This document shows positions 19,898 to 29,169 of a DNA stretch of 64,000 nt, piece by piece (positions within the stretch are counted from its first letter, which is position 1; each line of letters opens with the position of its first letter). The stretch lies in contig DATENM010000102.1 in the NCBI GenBank assembly GCA_035275065.1, positions 1 through 64,000 of the forward strand, given 5' to 3'. The translations under genes and the position numbers were made by a program. Source of the DNA: Blastocatellia bacterium (GTDB lineage: Bacteria > Acidobacteriota > Blastocatellia > UBA7656). A model generated the notes under the pieces. It did not search any database. It was not told the DNA's origin and saw only the letters and a list, made by a program, of their open reading frames with translations.

Positions 19898-21715
19898 GTG
19901 CAAGCAATACCGAATATACGCAATATCGCCATCATCGCCCACGTTGACCACGGCAAGACGACGCTGGTTGACGCGATGCTGAAACAGTCTGGCCTCTTCC
20001 GCTCGAACGAAGCGACCGTCGAGCGCATGATGGATTCGATGGACCTGGAGCGCGAGCGCGGCATCACCATCATGGCTAAGAACGCCTCGGTGCATTACGG
20101 CCCGGTCAAGATCAACATCGTCGACACGCCCGGCCACTCGGACTTCGGCGGCGAAGTCGAGCGCGTTTTGAAGATGGTAGACGGCGTCATGCTGTTGGTA
20201 GACGCCAGCGAAGGGCCGCTGCCGCAGACCCGTTACGTCTTATCGAAAGCCCTGGCGCAGAAGCTGCCGGCCATCGTCGTCATCAACAAGATAGACCGCC
20301 AGGACGCCCGCGCCGAAGAGGTCGTCAGCGAAGTCTTCGACCTGTTCATCGATCTCGACGCCAGCGAAGATCAAGTGGACTTCCCCGTCATCTATGCCAT
20401 CGCCCGCGACGGCATCGCCAAGCGGAGCCTGGACGGCGACGGCACGGATTTGCGCCCGCTGTTTGACGAGATCATCAAGACGATCCCGCCGCCGCCGCCG
20501 CCGCGCGAAGAGGTCTTGCAGATGCTGGTGGCGAATCTCGATTACAACGACTATGTCGGGCGGCTGGCCATCGGGCGCATCTTTTCCGGCGCGGTCGCGG
20601 TCGGCGATCAGATCAGCATTTGCAAGCTGGATGGCCGCGTCGAGAAGACCCGCGTGTCGAAGCTCTACGCCTTCGAGGGCATGAAGCAAACACCGATTGA
20701 CCGCGCCGAGGCGGGTGAGATTGTCGCGCTCGCCGGCATTGAAGACATCTACATCGGCGAGACCGTCTCGGCAGCCGACGACCCGCGCCCGCTGCCGCGC
20801 ATCACCGTCGACGAGCCGACCATTTCGATGCTCTTCGGCGTCAACGTCTCGCCCTTTTCGGGCCGCGAAGGCCGCTTCGTCACGTCCAGAAAAATCCGCG
20901 AGCGGCTCGACAAAGAAGCGCTCGCCAACGTCGCCATCCGCGTCGAAGACACCGATTCGATGGACACCTTCAAAGTGTCCGGGCGCGGCGAATTGCAGCT
21001 GGCCATCATTATCGAGATGATGCGCCGCGAAGGCTACGAGCTACAGGTGTCGAAGCCCGAAGTCATCACTCACAACGAAGGCGGCAAGCGGCTGGAGCCC
21101 ATCGAGCTGGCGGTGATCGATTGCCCGGACACCTTCATCGGCATCGTCACCGAAGCGCTGGGCCGGCGCAAGGGACGCATGATGAAGATGGTCAACCACG
21201 GCACGGGCCGCGTGCGCATGGAGTTTGAAGTCCCTTCGCGCGGCCTGATCGGCTTTCGCAGCGAGTTCCTCACCGATACCAAGGGCACGGGGCTGATCAA
21301 CACCATCTTCCTGCGCTGGGACGAGTGGCAGGGGACGATCTCGCAGCGCATCACAGGGGCGCTGGTGGCGGATCGTTCGGGCACGGCGACGACTTACGCG
21401 CTCTATAACCTGCAAGAGCGCGGCGAGCTGTTCGTCAAGCCGAACACAGAGGTTTACGAAGGCATGGTGATCGGCGAGAACGCCCGTGACGTAGACCTCG
21501 ACGTCAACGTCGTCAAAGAGAAGAAGCTGACCAACATGCGCGCCTCGACCGCCGACGAAGCCATGCGGCTGGTGCCTTTCCGCGAGCTGTCGCTTGAGCA
21601 GGCGCTTGAATTCATTCGCGAAGACGAGCTGGTCGAAGTGACGCCCGCTTCGATCCGCATGCGCAAGAAGATTCTCGCCTCAAATCAGCGACCGAAAGGC
21701 CGCGCCACCGAATAG
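19898..21715 (+). CDS. typA: translational GTPase TypA/BipA
   Basis: Ribosome-binding GTPase that helps late 50S assembly and stress adaptation. G motifs: AHVDHGKTT, DTPGHSDFGGEVERVL, NKIDRQDARAEEV; then the EF-G-like domains and the TypA C-terminal domain (EGMVIGENARDVDLDVNVV, KKLTNMRAS). I favour the GTG at 19898 because GGAGG (19888-19892) is 5 bases upstream and the protein then starts VQAIPNIRNIAI, as the family does. ATGs at 19886 and 19895 are in frame and possible. It ends in a strong terminator. Confidence 0.96.
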   Translation: MQAIPNIRNIAIIAHVDHGKTTLVDAMLKQSGLFRSNEATVERMMDSMDLERERGITIMAKNASVHYGPVKINIVDTPGHSDFGGEVERVLKMVDGVMLLVDASEGPLPQTRYVLSKALAQKLPAIVVINKIDRQDARAEEVVSEVFDLFIDLDASEDQVDFPVIYAIARDGIAKRSLDGDGTDLRPLFDEIIKTIPPPPPPREEVLQMLVANLDYNDYVGRLAIGRIFSGAVAVGDQISICKLDGRVEKTRVSKLYAFEGMKQTPIDRAEAGEIVALAGIEDIYIGETVSAADDPRPLPRITVDEPTISMLFGVNVSPFSGREGRFVTSRKIRERLDKEALANVAIRVEDTDSMDTFKVSGRGELQLAIIIEMMRREGYELQVSKPEVITHNEGGKRLEPIELAVIDCPDTFIGIVTEALGRRKGRMMKMVNHGTGRVRMEFEVPSRGLIGFRSEFLTDTKGTGLINTIFLRWDEWQGTISQRITGALVADRSGTATTYALYNLQERGELFVKPNTEVYEGMVIGENARDVDLDVNVVKEKKLTNMRASTADEAMRLVPFRELSLEQALEFIREDELVEVTPASIRMRKKILASNQRPKGRATE

Positions 21716-21719
21716 CCGC

Positions 21720-21757
21720 AAGCGGCAGCGCGAGCCCGCGGGCTCGCGCTGCCGCTT
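21720..21757 (+). terminator. intrinsic terminator after typA
   Basis: Perfect 17-bp stem (21720-21736 and 21741-21757) with a 4-base loop CGCG, followed by TTTGATTCTT, 5 bases past the stop codon. Confidence 0.85.
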
Positions 21758-21763
21758 TGATTC

Positions 21764-21792
21764 TTGAAAGGCGCGGCACGGAGTTGTATAGT
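21764..21792 (+). promoter_or_regulatory. sigma-70 promoter of the secreted-protein gene
   Basis: TTGAAA (21764-21769), exactly 17 bases, TATAGT (21787-21792), about 54 bases before the start codon. It lies just past the typA terminator, so the next gene is its own unit. Confidence 0.55.
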
Positions 21793-21845
21793 CTAAGCCG
21801 CTCCCCCCAGCATCGCCTCCCCAGAAATTATCGCCGGAGTAGTTG

Positions 21846-22601
21846 ATGAAAAGGATCATTAGCACGCTGATCATCATGGCCTTGAGCGCCGGTGTGGCCG
21901 CGGCGCAGAAGGCGCAGACGCCAACCGCGGCGGCGCTGAATTTCTACCGCGCGCTAAAAGAAAAACGCTACGTCGAAGGCTTCCGCCATTCGGTCTATCG
22001 CGGCGCGGTCGAAGGCTTATCGGCAGCCGAGCTGCAAGAACTGGAGCCCGACTTTGCCCGCACCTTCGCGCAGATTCCCGACCGCATCGAGCCGCAGGGC
22101 GAGCAGGTCACAGGCGACACCGCAATCGTCATGCTGAAGTTTGCCGACAATGAGCAGCCGCAGGTGGTCGCACTCATACACGTCGGCGGCGAATGGCTGG
22201 TGGGCGATCAAGGCGCGCTCGCGGAGGTCAAGCAGCAGGGCCGCGCTTACTTTTTCAACGCCCGAATGATTGCCAACGAAGACGAAACCGTCGATATCCT
22301 TCAGCACATCATCGGCGCAGAGGTTCTCTACGGGCGCAAGTACCCGGGCCGCGCCACCTCGCTTGCCGAATTGATCCGCCTCGGCGGCGTGCCGAAGGAG
22401 ATGGAGAGCGGCCTGGTCAACGGCTATCGCTTCGTGATGACCTTGAGCGCCGATCAATCCTCGTTCAACGTCACGGCGGTGCCGGTCGCGTATGGCAAGA
22501 GCGGACGGCTGTCGTTCTACGCCGACATCAATGGCCTGCACGCTCAGGATTTGAAGGGCCAGCCGGCGACCGTCAATGCGCCGCTGTTTCAACCGAAATA
22601 A
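21846..22601 (+). CDS. secreted protein of unknown function
   Basis: A 251-residue protein with a signal peptide (MKRIISTLIIMALSAGVAAA, likely cut after AAAQ). The first half (ALNFYRALKEKRYVEGFRHS through VGGEWLVGDQG) resembles small DUF4878/NTF2-like lumenal domains. The second half (ARMIANEDETVDILQHIIGA, YGRKYPGRATSLAEL) has the Gly/Tyr pattern of pseudopilin-like C-terminal domains. The ATG at 21846 overlaps a TTG in the same frame. Similar proteins are common in Acidobacteriota, but I cannot name a function. Confidence 0.78.
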   Translation: MKRIISTLIIMALSAGVAAAQKAQTPTAAALNFYRALKEKRYVEGFRHSVYRGAVEGLSAAELQELEPDFARTFAQIPDRIEPQGEQVTGDTAIVMLKFADNEQPQVVALIHVGGEWLVGDQGALAEVKQQGRAYFFNARMIANEDETVDILQHIIGAEVLYGRKYPGRATSLAELIRLGGVPKEMESGLVNGYRFVMTLSADQSSFNVTAVPVAYGKSGRLSFYADINGLHAQDLKGQPATVNAPLFQPK

Positions 22602-22645
22602 ACATAGAGGCTCTGTTTGAAGGGCGGGTGCCGATGGGCGCACTT

Positions 22646-23035
22646 CTAGCCGATATAAGTCGCCAGAAACTTCAGAATGTATACATACGCAGTTAGTATC
22701 GCCCCTACTTTCAGCCAAAAGAAAGTATTGGTTGGCCAGTTAATTTGCGGAGGCGCTGTGAACTCAGTATCTACGTCTATATCTGATTTTTCTTTGTACC
22801 TGTTGTAAATACCCCACGCTAGAGCGCCGTAAACATATTGCAGTAAATCAAATCCCAATCCTATGACGATCCACTTTGCAGCCGTTGCCAAATCTGGTGG
22901 GACAACTGGCCTTCCGCCAACGTCTATTTTGAAAACCCACACCAAACCTATACCCGCTAGCCCAAGCTGCCTTACAATATCGCTGACTTTACCAGTGAAA
23001 AAGTAATAGTTCTCTCTGGAGTCTTCAAGTTTCAC
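22646..23035 (-). CDS. small membrane protein of a low-GC two-gene cassette
   Basis: A 129-residue protein with about three helices (LGLAGIGLVWVFKI, WIVIGLGFDLLQYVYGALAW, FFWLKVGAILTAYVYILKFL). Its GTG start (23035) shares one base with the TAG of the upstream small gene, so the two are coupled. Base composition is visibly more A+T-rich than its neighbours, suggesting acquisition. It reads like a small host-range or accessory-module membrane protein; the function is unknown. Confidence 0.7.
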   Translation of the reverse strand: MKLEDSRENYYFFTGKVSDIVRQLGLAGIGLVWVFKIDVGGRPVVPPDLATAAKWIVIGLGFDLLQYVYGALAWGIYNRYKEKSDIDVDTEFTAPPQINWPTNTFFWLKVGAILTAYVYILKFLATYIG

Positions 23036-23139
23036 TACTTCCTTGCTCCTCCGGAATGAGTCCCGCTCTTTTTGGTCTCACCCTTTTTCGCCCCATCTTT
23101 GGAGGCTTTCTTCTCCCCCTTTTTTTTAGCAGTTGCCAT
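23035..23139 (-). CDS. 34-residue Lys-rich small protein
   Basis: ATG at 23139 preceded by an excellent ribosome site (AAAGGAGAT). The product begins MATAKKKGEKKASKD and ends GGARK; more than a third of its residues are Lys or Arg, so it is very basic. The stop overlaps the GTG of the downstream membrane-protein gene. Its charge suggests nucleic-acid or membrane-head-group binding. Too short for family assignment; coding status rests on the strong ribosome site and the coupled stop/start. Confidence 0.6.
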   Translation of the reverse strand: MATAKKKGEKKASKDGAKKGETKKSGTHSGGARK

Positions 23140-23381
23140 CTCTATCTCCTTTGATGATTCGTTTATCTTACAACCCACGGCGCGGCACTATATCTTAACC
23201 TGTTAGGCAAAGCAATCAGTTTTTATTGGTAATTGACATTCCTCGAAGGCGTGGAGTAGAGGTCATGCCCTCTTTTCGATATTTCTTGTACTGCTCTGTG
23301 CCTCTGTGTTTAGATTCCCTTCCACATCTCATCAATATCTCATCAATGCCATCGCCGCTTTCTTCATCAGCCCGAAGCCAA

Positions 23382-23387
23382 TATAAT
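23382..23387 (+). promoter_or_regulatory. possible -10 box of the hpnCDE promoter
   Basis: A perfect TATAAT 44 bases before the hpnC start. The -35 position (TTTCTT near 23359) is weak, so this is tentative. The 290 bases from 23140 to 23431 hold no other feature I can support. Confidence 0.35.
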
Positions 23388-23431
23388 CTAACCTTGAGAT
23401 TGGCGAATAGCATCCCGCTTTCGAATTACCG

Positions 23432-24376
23432 ATGAGCACAGGCGTAAAGACGATATCGAGTCAGCTCGCGGCTGCGATAGAGGGCCCGCAGATCACCGCC
23501 GGGCAGTGGACGGTGGCCGCGGCTTACAAGTTCTGCGAGCGGTTGGCGCGCGCGCATTACGAGAATTTCCCTGTCGGCTCGGTGCTGGTGCCGCGCCCGC
23601 TGCGCAAGCATTTCTATTCCATCTATGCCTTCGCGCGCACGGCTGACGATTTTGCCGACGAGGGCTATGATCAGCCGCACAGCAATGACGAGCGCCTGGC
23701 GCTACTCGACGAGTGGCGCCGCCTGTTGCGCGCCTCTGAGCGTGAGCCGGCAACCCATCCCATCTTTATCGCCCTCGCCGAAACGCGCCGGCAATTCGAT
23801 CTCCCTCTCGCCCTGTTTGAGGACTTGCTCTCGGCATTCTCACAGGATGTCACCAAGCGACGTTATCAGACTGAGGTCGAGCTGATCGATTATTGCCGCC
23901 GCTCGGCCAATCCCATCGGCAGGTTGATCCTTTTGCTGTTCGGTTACCGCGACGAGCAGTTGCACCGCTGGTCGGACGACATCTGCACGGCCTTGCAACT
24001 GGCGAATCACTGGCAGGACCTTGCCATTGACCTCGCCAAAGACCGCATCTATCTGCCCGCCGAAGACCTGGCGCGATTCGGCCTCACCATCGCAGACATC
24101 GAGCGCCAGGCGGCGACAGAAAAGTTCGTCGCGCTGATGCAGCACGAAGTCAAACGCGCCCGCGAGTTGTTCATCCATGGCAAGCCGCTCTGCCTGACCG
24201 TCAGCGGCCGCCTCGGGCTTGAGCTGCGCGCCGTCTGGACGGGAGGCACGCGCATCCTTGACCGCATCGAAGCCGCGCGCTTCGACGTCTTCACCCGCCG
24301 TCCGGTGATTACCACGACCGACAAGCTGCGCGTCGCGCTCAACGCCGCCAGCAAATCCATCTTCCGCCGCCGATGA
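23432..24376 (+). CDS. hpnC: squalene synthase-like protein HpnC
   Basis: Trans-isoprenyl diphosphate synthase-like enzyme; with HpnD and HpnE it makes squalene from farnesyl diphosphate. HpnC turns presqualene diphosphate into hydroxysqualene. The first Asp-rich motif is ARTADDFADE, the second NHWQDLAIDLAKDRIYLP; FYSIYAFAR is conserved. The length (314) is usual. It overlaps hpnD by 4 bases (ATGA). Confidence 0.93.
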   Translation: MSTGVKTISSQLAAAIEGPQITAGQWTVAAAYKFCERLARAHYENFPVGSVLVPRPLRKHFYSIYAFARTADDFADEGYDQPHSNDERLALLDEWRRLLRASEREPATHPIFIALAETRRQFDLPLALFEDLLSAFSQDVTKRRYQTEVELIDYCRRSANPIGRLILLLFGYRDEQLHRWSDDICTALQLANHWQDLAIDLAKDRIYLPAEDLARFGLTIADIERQAATEKFVALMQHEVKRARELFIHGKPLCLTVSGRLGLELRAVWTGGTRILDRIEAARFDVFTRRPVITTTDKLRVALNAASKSIFRRR

Positions 24377-25248
24377 GCTCAAACGCTTCAACAACTCTGG
24401 GCCGCGTGCTCGCCGCGCCGCGGCGTCTGGCCGGCGCTGCCGGATCGAATTTCTATTATTCGTTTCTGCTGCTGCCAAAAGCCAAGCGCCGCGCGATCAC
24501 CGAGGTTTACCGTTTCGCGCGCCTGCTCGACGACATCGTTGACGAAGACCCGCAGGGCCGCGACCCCTACGCCGAGCTACAGACATGGCGTGACGAGATC
24601 GAGTTCATTTATCGCGGCACGCCGACCACTGCATTCGGCGACCGGCTGATGGAATCGGTCGAAGAGTTCGATCTGCCGAAGCAGCCTTTCCTCGACCTGG
24701 TTGACGGCATGGAGATGGATTTGAAGTGGCACAGCTATCAATCGTTCGCTGACCTGCGCGAATACTGCTACCGCGCCGCTTCGACCGTCGGGCTGATCTG
24801 CATTGAAATCTTCGGCTACGAGAACGCCCGGACACGCGAATACGCCGTCAACCTCGGCCTCGCCTTGCAACTGACGAACATCCTGCGCGACCTCAAGGAA
24901 GACATTCAGCGCGGCCGCATCTATCTGCCGCTCGAAGACCTCGAACGCTTCGGCTATACGGCCGACGACCTGCGGGCGCACCGCTACAATCAGCCGTTTA
25001 TCGAGCTCATGAAGCACGAGTATCAGCGGGCGCGGTCGTATTTCATGAAAGCCGCCGCCTCGCTGCCCGAAACCGACCGCCCTTCAATGTTCGCCGCGGA
25101 GATCATGGCGACGATCTATCGCGAGATACTCGAACAGATGCCCGGCGTGCAGTTCAATGTCTTCCGCAACCGCCTGACGGTTTCGAAGAAGCGGCGCATG
25201 AAGGTCGCCCTCGAAATCTGGCTCAGGAGCAAGTTCAAGAAGTCATGA
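24373..25248 (+). CDS. hpnD: presqualene diphosphate synthase HpnD
   Basis: Condenses two farnesyl diphosphates to presqualene diphosphate. Visible are SNFYYSFLLLPKAKRRAI, the first Asp motif ARLLDDIVDED, and the second LQLTNILRDLKEDIQRGRIY, all in the HpnD pattern. The 291-residue length is normal. ATGA overlaps on both sides show a tight three-gene operon. Confidence 0.94.
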   Translation: MSSNASTTLGRVLAAPRRLAGAAGSNFYYSFLLLPKAKRRAITEVYRFARLLDDIVDEDPQGRDPYAELQTWRDEIEFIYRGTPTTAFGDRLMESVEEFDLPKQPFLDLVDGMEMDLKWHSYQSFADLREYCYRAASTVGLICIEIFGYENARTREYAVNLGLALQLTNILRDLKEDIQRGRIYLPLEDLERFGYTADDLRAHRYNQPFIELMKHEYQRARSYFMKAAASLPETDRPSMFAAEIMATIYREILEQMPGVQFNVFRNRLTVSKKRRMKVALEIWLRSKFKKS

Positions 25249-26570
25249 CGGCCAGGCGGGTCATCATCATCGGCGGCGGATTTGCCGGCCTTGCGGCGGG
25301 CGTTGCGCTGAGCGAGCGCGGCGCGGCGGTGACCCTGCTTGAACGGCGCGGCCACCTCGGCGGTCGCGCTTACTCGTTCATCGATCAGCAGACCGGCGAC
25401 GTCGTTGATAACGGCCAGCATCTCTTCATGGGCTGTTATCAGCAGACGATTGCCTTCTTGAAAAAGATCGGCTGCCTCGACCGGCTGGCCTTTCAAGATC
25501 GCCCGCGGGTCGATTTTCTGGATCGCCAGCAAGGCTACACCTCGTTCGAATGCCCGCGCTTGCCCGCGCCCTTGCATGCGGTCGCCGGCCTGTTGCGAAT
25601 GCGCGGCTTGACGCTCGGCGATAAGCTCGGCGTCGTTCGCGTCGGGCGGGCGATTCAACGAAACGGGCAGGGCAAAGCGCCGCAGACGGTCAAAGAGTGG
25701 CTGGCGCGCCTCGGCCAATCCGAGCGCATCCGCGAGCGCTTCTGGTATCCGATGGCCATAGCCACGCTCAACGAAGACCCGCGGGTGGCGTCGGCGGCGA
25801 TGCTCAAGGTGGTGCTGAAAGAAGCCTTCGGCGGCGGGCGCGAAGCCACCAGCATCGGCATTGCCCGCGTCGGCCTGAGCGAGCTATACACCGAAGGCGC
25901 GACACGATTCATCGAAGCGCGCGGCGGCACCATAAAGACCAGCGCGACGGTCGAGCGGCTGGTGATCGAAGGCGGGCGGGTTGTCGAGGTTGAGCTTAAA
26001 AGCGGCGAGCGCCTCGCCGCCGACGCAGTGATCAGCGCCGTGCCGCACGCGCCATTGTTGAAAATGCTGCCTGAAGCATTGCGCGCCGGAGAGTTCGCGG
26101 CGGTTGAGCGATTGCGGGCGGCGCCGATTGTCTCGATCAACCTGTGGTTTGATCGCAGCGTCTTTGATCGGCAGTTCGCCGGCTTGATCGGCACGCGCAG
26201 CCAGTGGCTGTTTAATAAGAACTTGATCGTCAAGCCGACGGAATCTTCCAATCAGTTCGCCGTCATCATCAGCGCCGCGCATGACTTTGTCGATTGGACG
26301 AAGGAGCAGCTTGTCGAGATGGCGCTCGGCGAATTACACGAGCTGTTGCCTGAAAGCCGCGACGCCCGCTTGCTGCACAGTCGCATCGTCAAAGAGCGCG
26401 AGGCGACCCTGTCGCACACGGTTGAATCAGACACCTTGCGGCCCGGCCCGCGAACTTCGATTGAGAACCTGATTCTCGCCGGCGGTTGGACGGCGACCGG
26501 CCTGCCCGACACCATCGAGAGCGCCGTCTTAAGCGGCCACACCGCGGCAAATATCCTGGCGGCTGTCTGA
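25245..26570 (+). CDS. hpnE: hydroxysqualene dehydroxylase HpnE
   Basis: FAD-dependent amine-oxidase-family enzyme that completes squalene synthesis. N-terminal dinucleotide fold VIIIGGGFAGLAAG, then LERRGHLGGRAYSF; conserved VDNGQHLFMGCYQQT; C-terminal FAD segment LILAGGWTATGLPDTIESAV. 441 residues. It ends the operon. No squalene-hopene cyclase is in the window, so the end product (hopanoid or other triterpene) cannot be told from here. Confidence 0.93.
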   Translation: MTARRVIIIGGGFAGLAAGVALSERGAAVTLLERRGHLGGRAYSFIDQQTGDVVDNGQHLFMGCYQQTIAFLKKIGCLDRLAFQDRPRVDFLDRQQGYTSFECPRLPAPLHAVAGLLRMRGLTLGDKLGVVRVGRAIQRNGQGKAPQTVKEWLARLGQSERIRERFWYPMAIATLNEDPRVASAAMLKVVLKEAFGGGREATSIGIARVGLSELYTEGATRFIEARGGTIKTSATVERLVIEGGRVVEVELKSGERLAADAVISAVPHAPLLKMLPEALRAGEFAAVERLRAAPIVSINLWFDRSVFDRQFAGLIGTRSQWLFNKNLIVKPTESSNQFAVIISAAHDFVDWTKEQLVEMALGELHELLPESRDARLLHSRIVKEREATLSHTVESDTLRPGPRTSIENLILAGGWTATGLPDTIESAVLSGHTAANILAAV

Positions 26571-26592
26571 AGGCAGGTTAACCGCAGAGGGC

Positions 26593-26636
26593 GCGGAGGA
26601 ACGCAGAGGATTGATTCAGCCTCTGCGTTCCTCCGC
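26593..26636. terminator. long hairpin between convergent hpnE and the dsbD-like gene
   Basis: Perfect 17-bp stem (26593-26609 and 26620-26636), 10-base loop. The arms are built from the units GCGGAGG and ACGCAGAGG, which recur just upstream (26583-26590), so it is also a short tandem repeat in inverted form. No T run. Position suggests a two-way terminator. Confidence 0.55.
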
Positions 26637-26690
26637 GGCCGCCGCGTGCGAAGCACATCTCCAGCCATCCTGCGGTTTAATAATAACCGA

Positions 26691-29069
26691 TCATTCGTTG
26701 AGCAACTCGGTGATCTTCGATTCGAACTCGTCGTTCGACTTCGGCAGGCCGAGGTGGCGATAACGAATGCGCCCTTGCTTATCGGCAATCAAGGTCACAG
26801 GCAACTGCGAATCATCGACATTGAACGCGGCGGCGGTCTGCTTATCGCCGATAGCGACGGTGTAGCTCATCGGGTTGTCTTTAACGAACGGCCTGACCTT
26901 CGCCGCGCCTTCTTCATCCAGCGAGATGCCGACGATTTCCAACCCGCGCGCTTTGTAGTCTGTGATGAACCGGTTGAACATCGGAATCTCTGCTTTGCAG
27001 GGAACGCACCACGTCGCCCAGAAGTTGATCACCGTCACCTTGCCGCGCAACTGGTCGGTGTTGAGCGCGCCGCTACTTAACAAGCTGAGACTCAATGCCG
27101 GCAGCGCGCCGCCTGCGCCGTCGGCGGTCGCATCCGAGAGCGGCGCTTTATCGTCCGCGCGGGCTTTAGCAATCTGCGTCGCCGCGGGCTGGCCGCCTGG
27201 GACTTGCTTCATTCTGCTGAGAAAGAGCGCGGGCTTTTCAAAGCCTTCGAGCCGCAGCTCATCGCGCTCGTGGCCTGTCGCGTCAATGAAGACGACCGTG
27301 GGCACGCCGCGAACCCCGAATTTATCTCTGGCGCGCGCCGCCTCCGAGCCCTTCTCTGGGCTGGTCAGGTCGAGCTTTAAGGTCACGAAGCGCTCGGCCT
27401 CGCGCTTGACGCTCGCTTCGGTGAAGGTCGCCTGGTCAAGCTCTTTGCACGGAATGCACCACGTCGCGTAAGCATCAATGATGACGCCGCGGCCTTCGCG
27501 TTGAGCCTGGGCAACCGCCGCTTCGCTGTAAGGTTGCCACTCGATCTCCGCCTCGACCTTCTTCGGCACGACCAGCCAGATGGCGACCGCCGCCGCGCCA
27601 ATGCCGATCACGCGCAACAGCCAGGCGAACTGCGCGGGCTTTGCCTTACCCGACTCGTAGAAGATCAGGTAGAGCGCCGAGAGCGCAAAGAAGATGACGA
27701 AGACGAGCGTCGTCCAGCGGCCCATCAGCGACATCAAGAAGTAGAGCGCCATGCCGATCAGCACCAGGCCGAAGACTTTGCGCACCGTCACCATCCACAG
27801 GCCCGAGCGCGGCAGCGATTTGATCGCGCCGGAGAAGGTGCCGAGAATCAAGTAAGGCAGGCCGAGCCCGAGCGCCAGCACGAAAAAGAGCAGGAAGCCA
27901 TACGCGGCGCTGCCGCGCGCCCCGACTTCGACCAGTAGCGCCAGCACGAACGGGCCGATGCACGGCGCGGCGACGATGCCCATCGTTAGCCCCATCACCA
28001 GCGCGCCGACCAGCCCGCTCGTAGATTGCGTGCTGGAGCTGGCAAAGCGGTTCAAGGCTTCGGGAACTTTAATTTCATAAACGCCGAACATTGACAGCGA
28101 CAGCGCCAGCATCACGCAGGCAAGCGCCACCAGCACGATGGGGTTCTGCAACGCCGCGCCGAACAGGCCGCCTGACTTGGCGGCAATCACGCCGAGAATC
28201 GAATAGGTGACCGCCATGCCGATGACATACATCGAAGCCATCGCAAACGTGCGGCCCAGTCGCGGCTTTGCCGCGCCGGCGTTCTGATTGACGAAGAAGC
28301 CGATGGTGATAGGGATGATCGGGTAGACGCACGGCGTCAGGTTCAGCGCCAGTCCGGCGAGAAAGACGCCGACGAGAATCGTCACGATGCCTTTGTCGAA
28401 CAGGCTCGAACGCGAGCCACCGCCGCCGAACTGCGTCAACTCGCCCGCCGCATTCCGGCTGGCCGCAGCATCGAACGCCGGCTGCGCCGCGGCCTTCGCG
28501 AAGACATCGGCATTCGCCGCTTTGACGGCTGCCGTAGCCACCGCGACCTTTACAGGGATGGCGAGATCAAGGGTGTCGGGCGCGAGACAAACGCGGTCAT
28601 TGCAAGCTTGCACGGTGTAGCGGGCGCGAATCTCAAGCGGCCCCGGCCTGATCGAGCTATCGGCTTCGGCGTCGGCCACAACATAGATCGTGCCGTCGTG
28701 AACGGCGAGCGCCTCATCGCCGAGGCCGAGCGATTCGAGCTTGATGTACTTGGGCGCGGGATAGGTCGGCTCTTTGATGGCGATGCCGGCGACCGGCTCG
28801 AACTGGACTTCAGTGGCGATGAGCCCTGCGGACGGCCGGTGTCCCTGAACGTGATAGCCCTCGGCGATGTCGAGCGCGACGGCGATTTTGAATTTATCGC
28901 CGGGCCGAATGGCGTCGGTCGAAACATAGCCTTGCGCTTTGACGACGCCGGCGCTGCCGCGCGCCCCCGTTGCCGCCGTGCCGCCGCTTTGCGCCATCGC
29001 CAGGAGCGATGCCGGCAGCAATAACAGCAGCGCCAATCCTATTCGTCCGAAGAATGCTTTTCTCATCAT
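26691..29069 (-). CDS. DsbD-type thiol:disulfide reductase fused to a TlpA-like domain
   Basis: Carries reducing power from the cytoplasm to periplasmic thiols. Order in 792 residues: signal peptide, N-terminal domain (about 40-170, with CNDRVC), a CcdA-like membrane core of about eight helices (about 225-480), a thioredoxin-like domain with WCIPCKELD, and an additional redoxin/TlpA domain with FWATWCVPCKAEIPMF. Standard DsbD ends after the first thioredoxin, so the last 140 residues are an extra module. Its likely clients include apocytochromes of the act operon and copper chaperones such as SCO1; that link is inference. The downstream gap to hpnE is convergent. Confidence 0.9.
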   Translation of the reverse strand: MMRKAFFGRIGLALLLLLPASLLAMAQSGGTAATGARGSAGVVKAQGYVSTDAIRPGDKFKIAVALDIAEGYHVQGHRPSAGLIATEVQFEPVAGIAIKEPTYPAPKYIKLESLGLGDEALAVHDGTIYVVADAEADSSIRPGPLEIRARYTVQACNDRVCLAPDTLDLAIPVKVAVATAAVKAANADVFAKAAAQPAFDAAASRNAAGELTQFGGGGSRSSLFDKGIVTILVGVFLAGLALNLTPCVYPIIPITIGFFVNQNAGAAKPRLGRTFAMASMYVIGMAVTYSILGVIAAKSGGLFGAALQNPIVLVALACVMLALSLSMFGVYEIKVPEALNRFASSSTQSTSGLVGALVMGLTMGIVAAPCIGPFVLALLVEVGARGSAAYGFLLFFVLALGLGLPYLILGTFSGAIKSLPRSGLWMVTVRKVFGLVLIGMALYFLMSLMGRWTTLVFVIFFALSALYLIFYESGKAKPAQFAWLLRVIGIGAAAVAIWLVVPKKVEAEIEWQPYSEAAVAQAQREGRGVIIDAYATWCIPCKELDQATFTEASVKREAERFVTLKLDLTSPEKGSEAARARDKFGVRGVPTVVFIDATGHERDELRLEGFEKPALFLSRMKQVPGGQPAATQIAKARADDKAPLSDATADGAGGALPALSLSLLSSGALNTDQLRGKVTVINFWATWCVPCKAEIPMFNRFITDYKARGLEIVGISLDEEGAAKVRPFVKDNPMSYTVAIGDKQTAAAFNVDDSQLPVTLIADKQGRIRYRHLGLPKSNDEFESKITELLNE

Positions 29070-29099
29070 AGACCGACTCTCAATTCAGAACCGTTCACT

Positions 29100-29157
29100 T
29101 GTAGCGCAAGCTGTTAGCTTGCGCACGCCCATGCGCAAGCTAACAGCTTGCGCTACA
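29100..29157. repeat. REP-like palindromic repeat, copy 2
   Basis: Perfect 25-base arms (29100-29124 and 29133-29157), 8-base loop. Differs from copy 1 only at one arm position (TGTAG instead of TGTGG) and in the loop. Lies between nosL and the dsbD-like gene, on the transcribed side of both. Confidence 0.85.
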
Positions 29158-29169
29158 CCGGACAATTAT

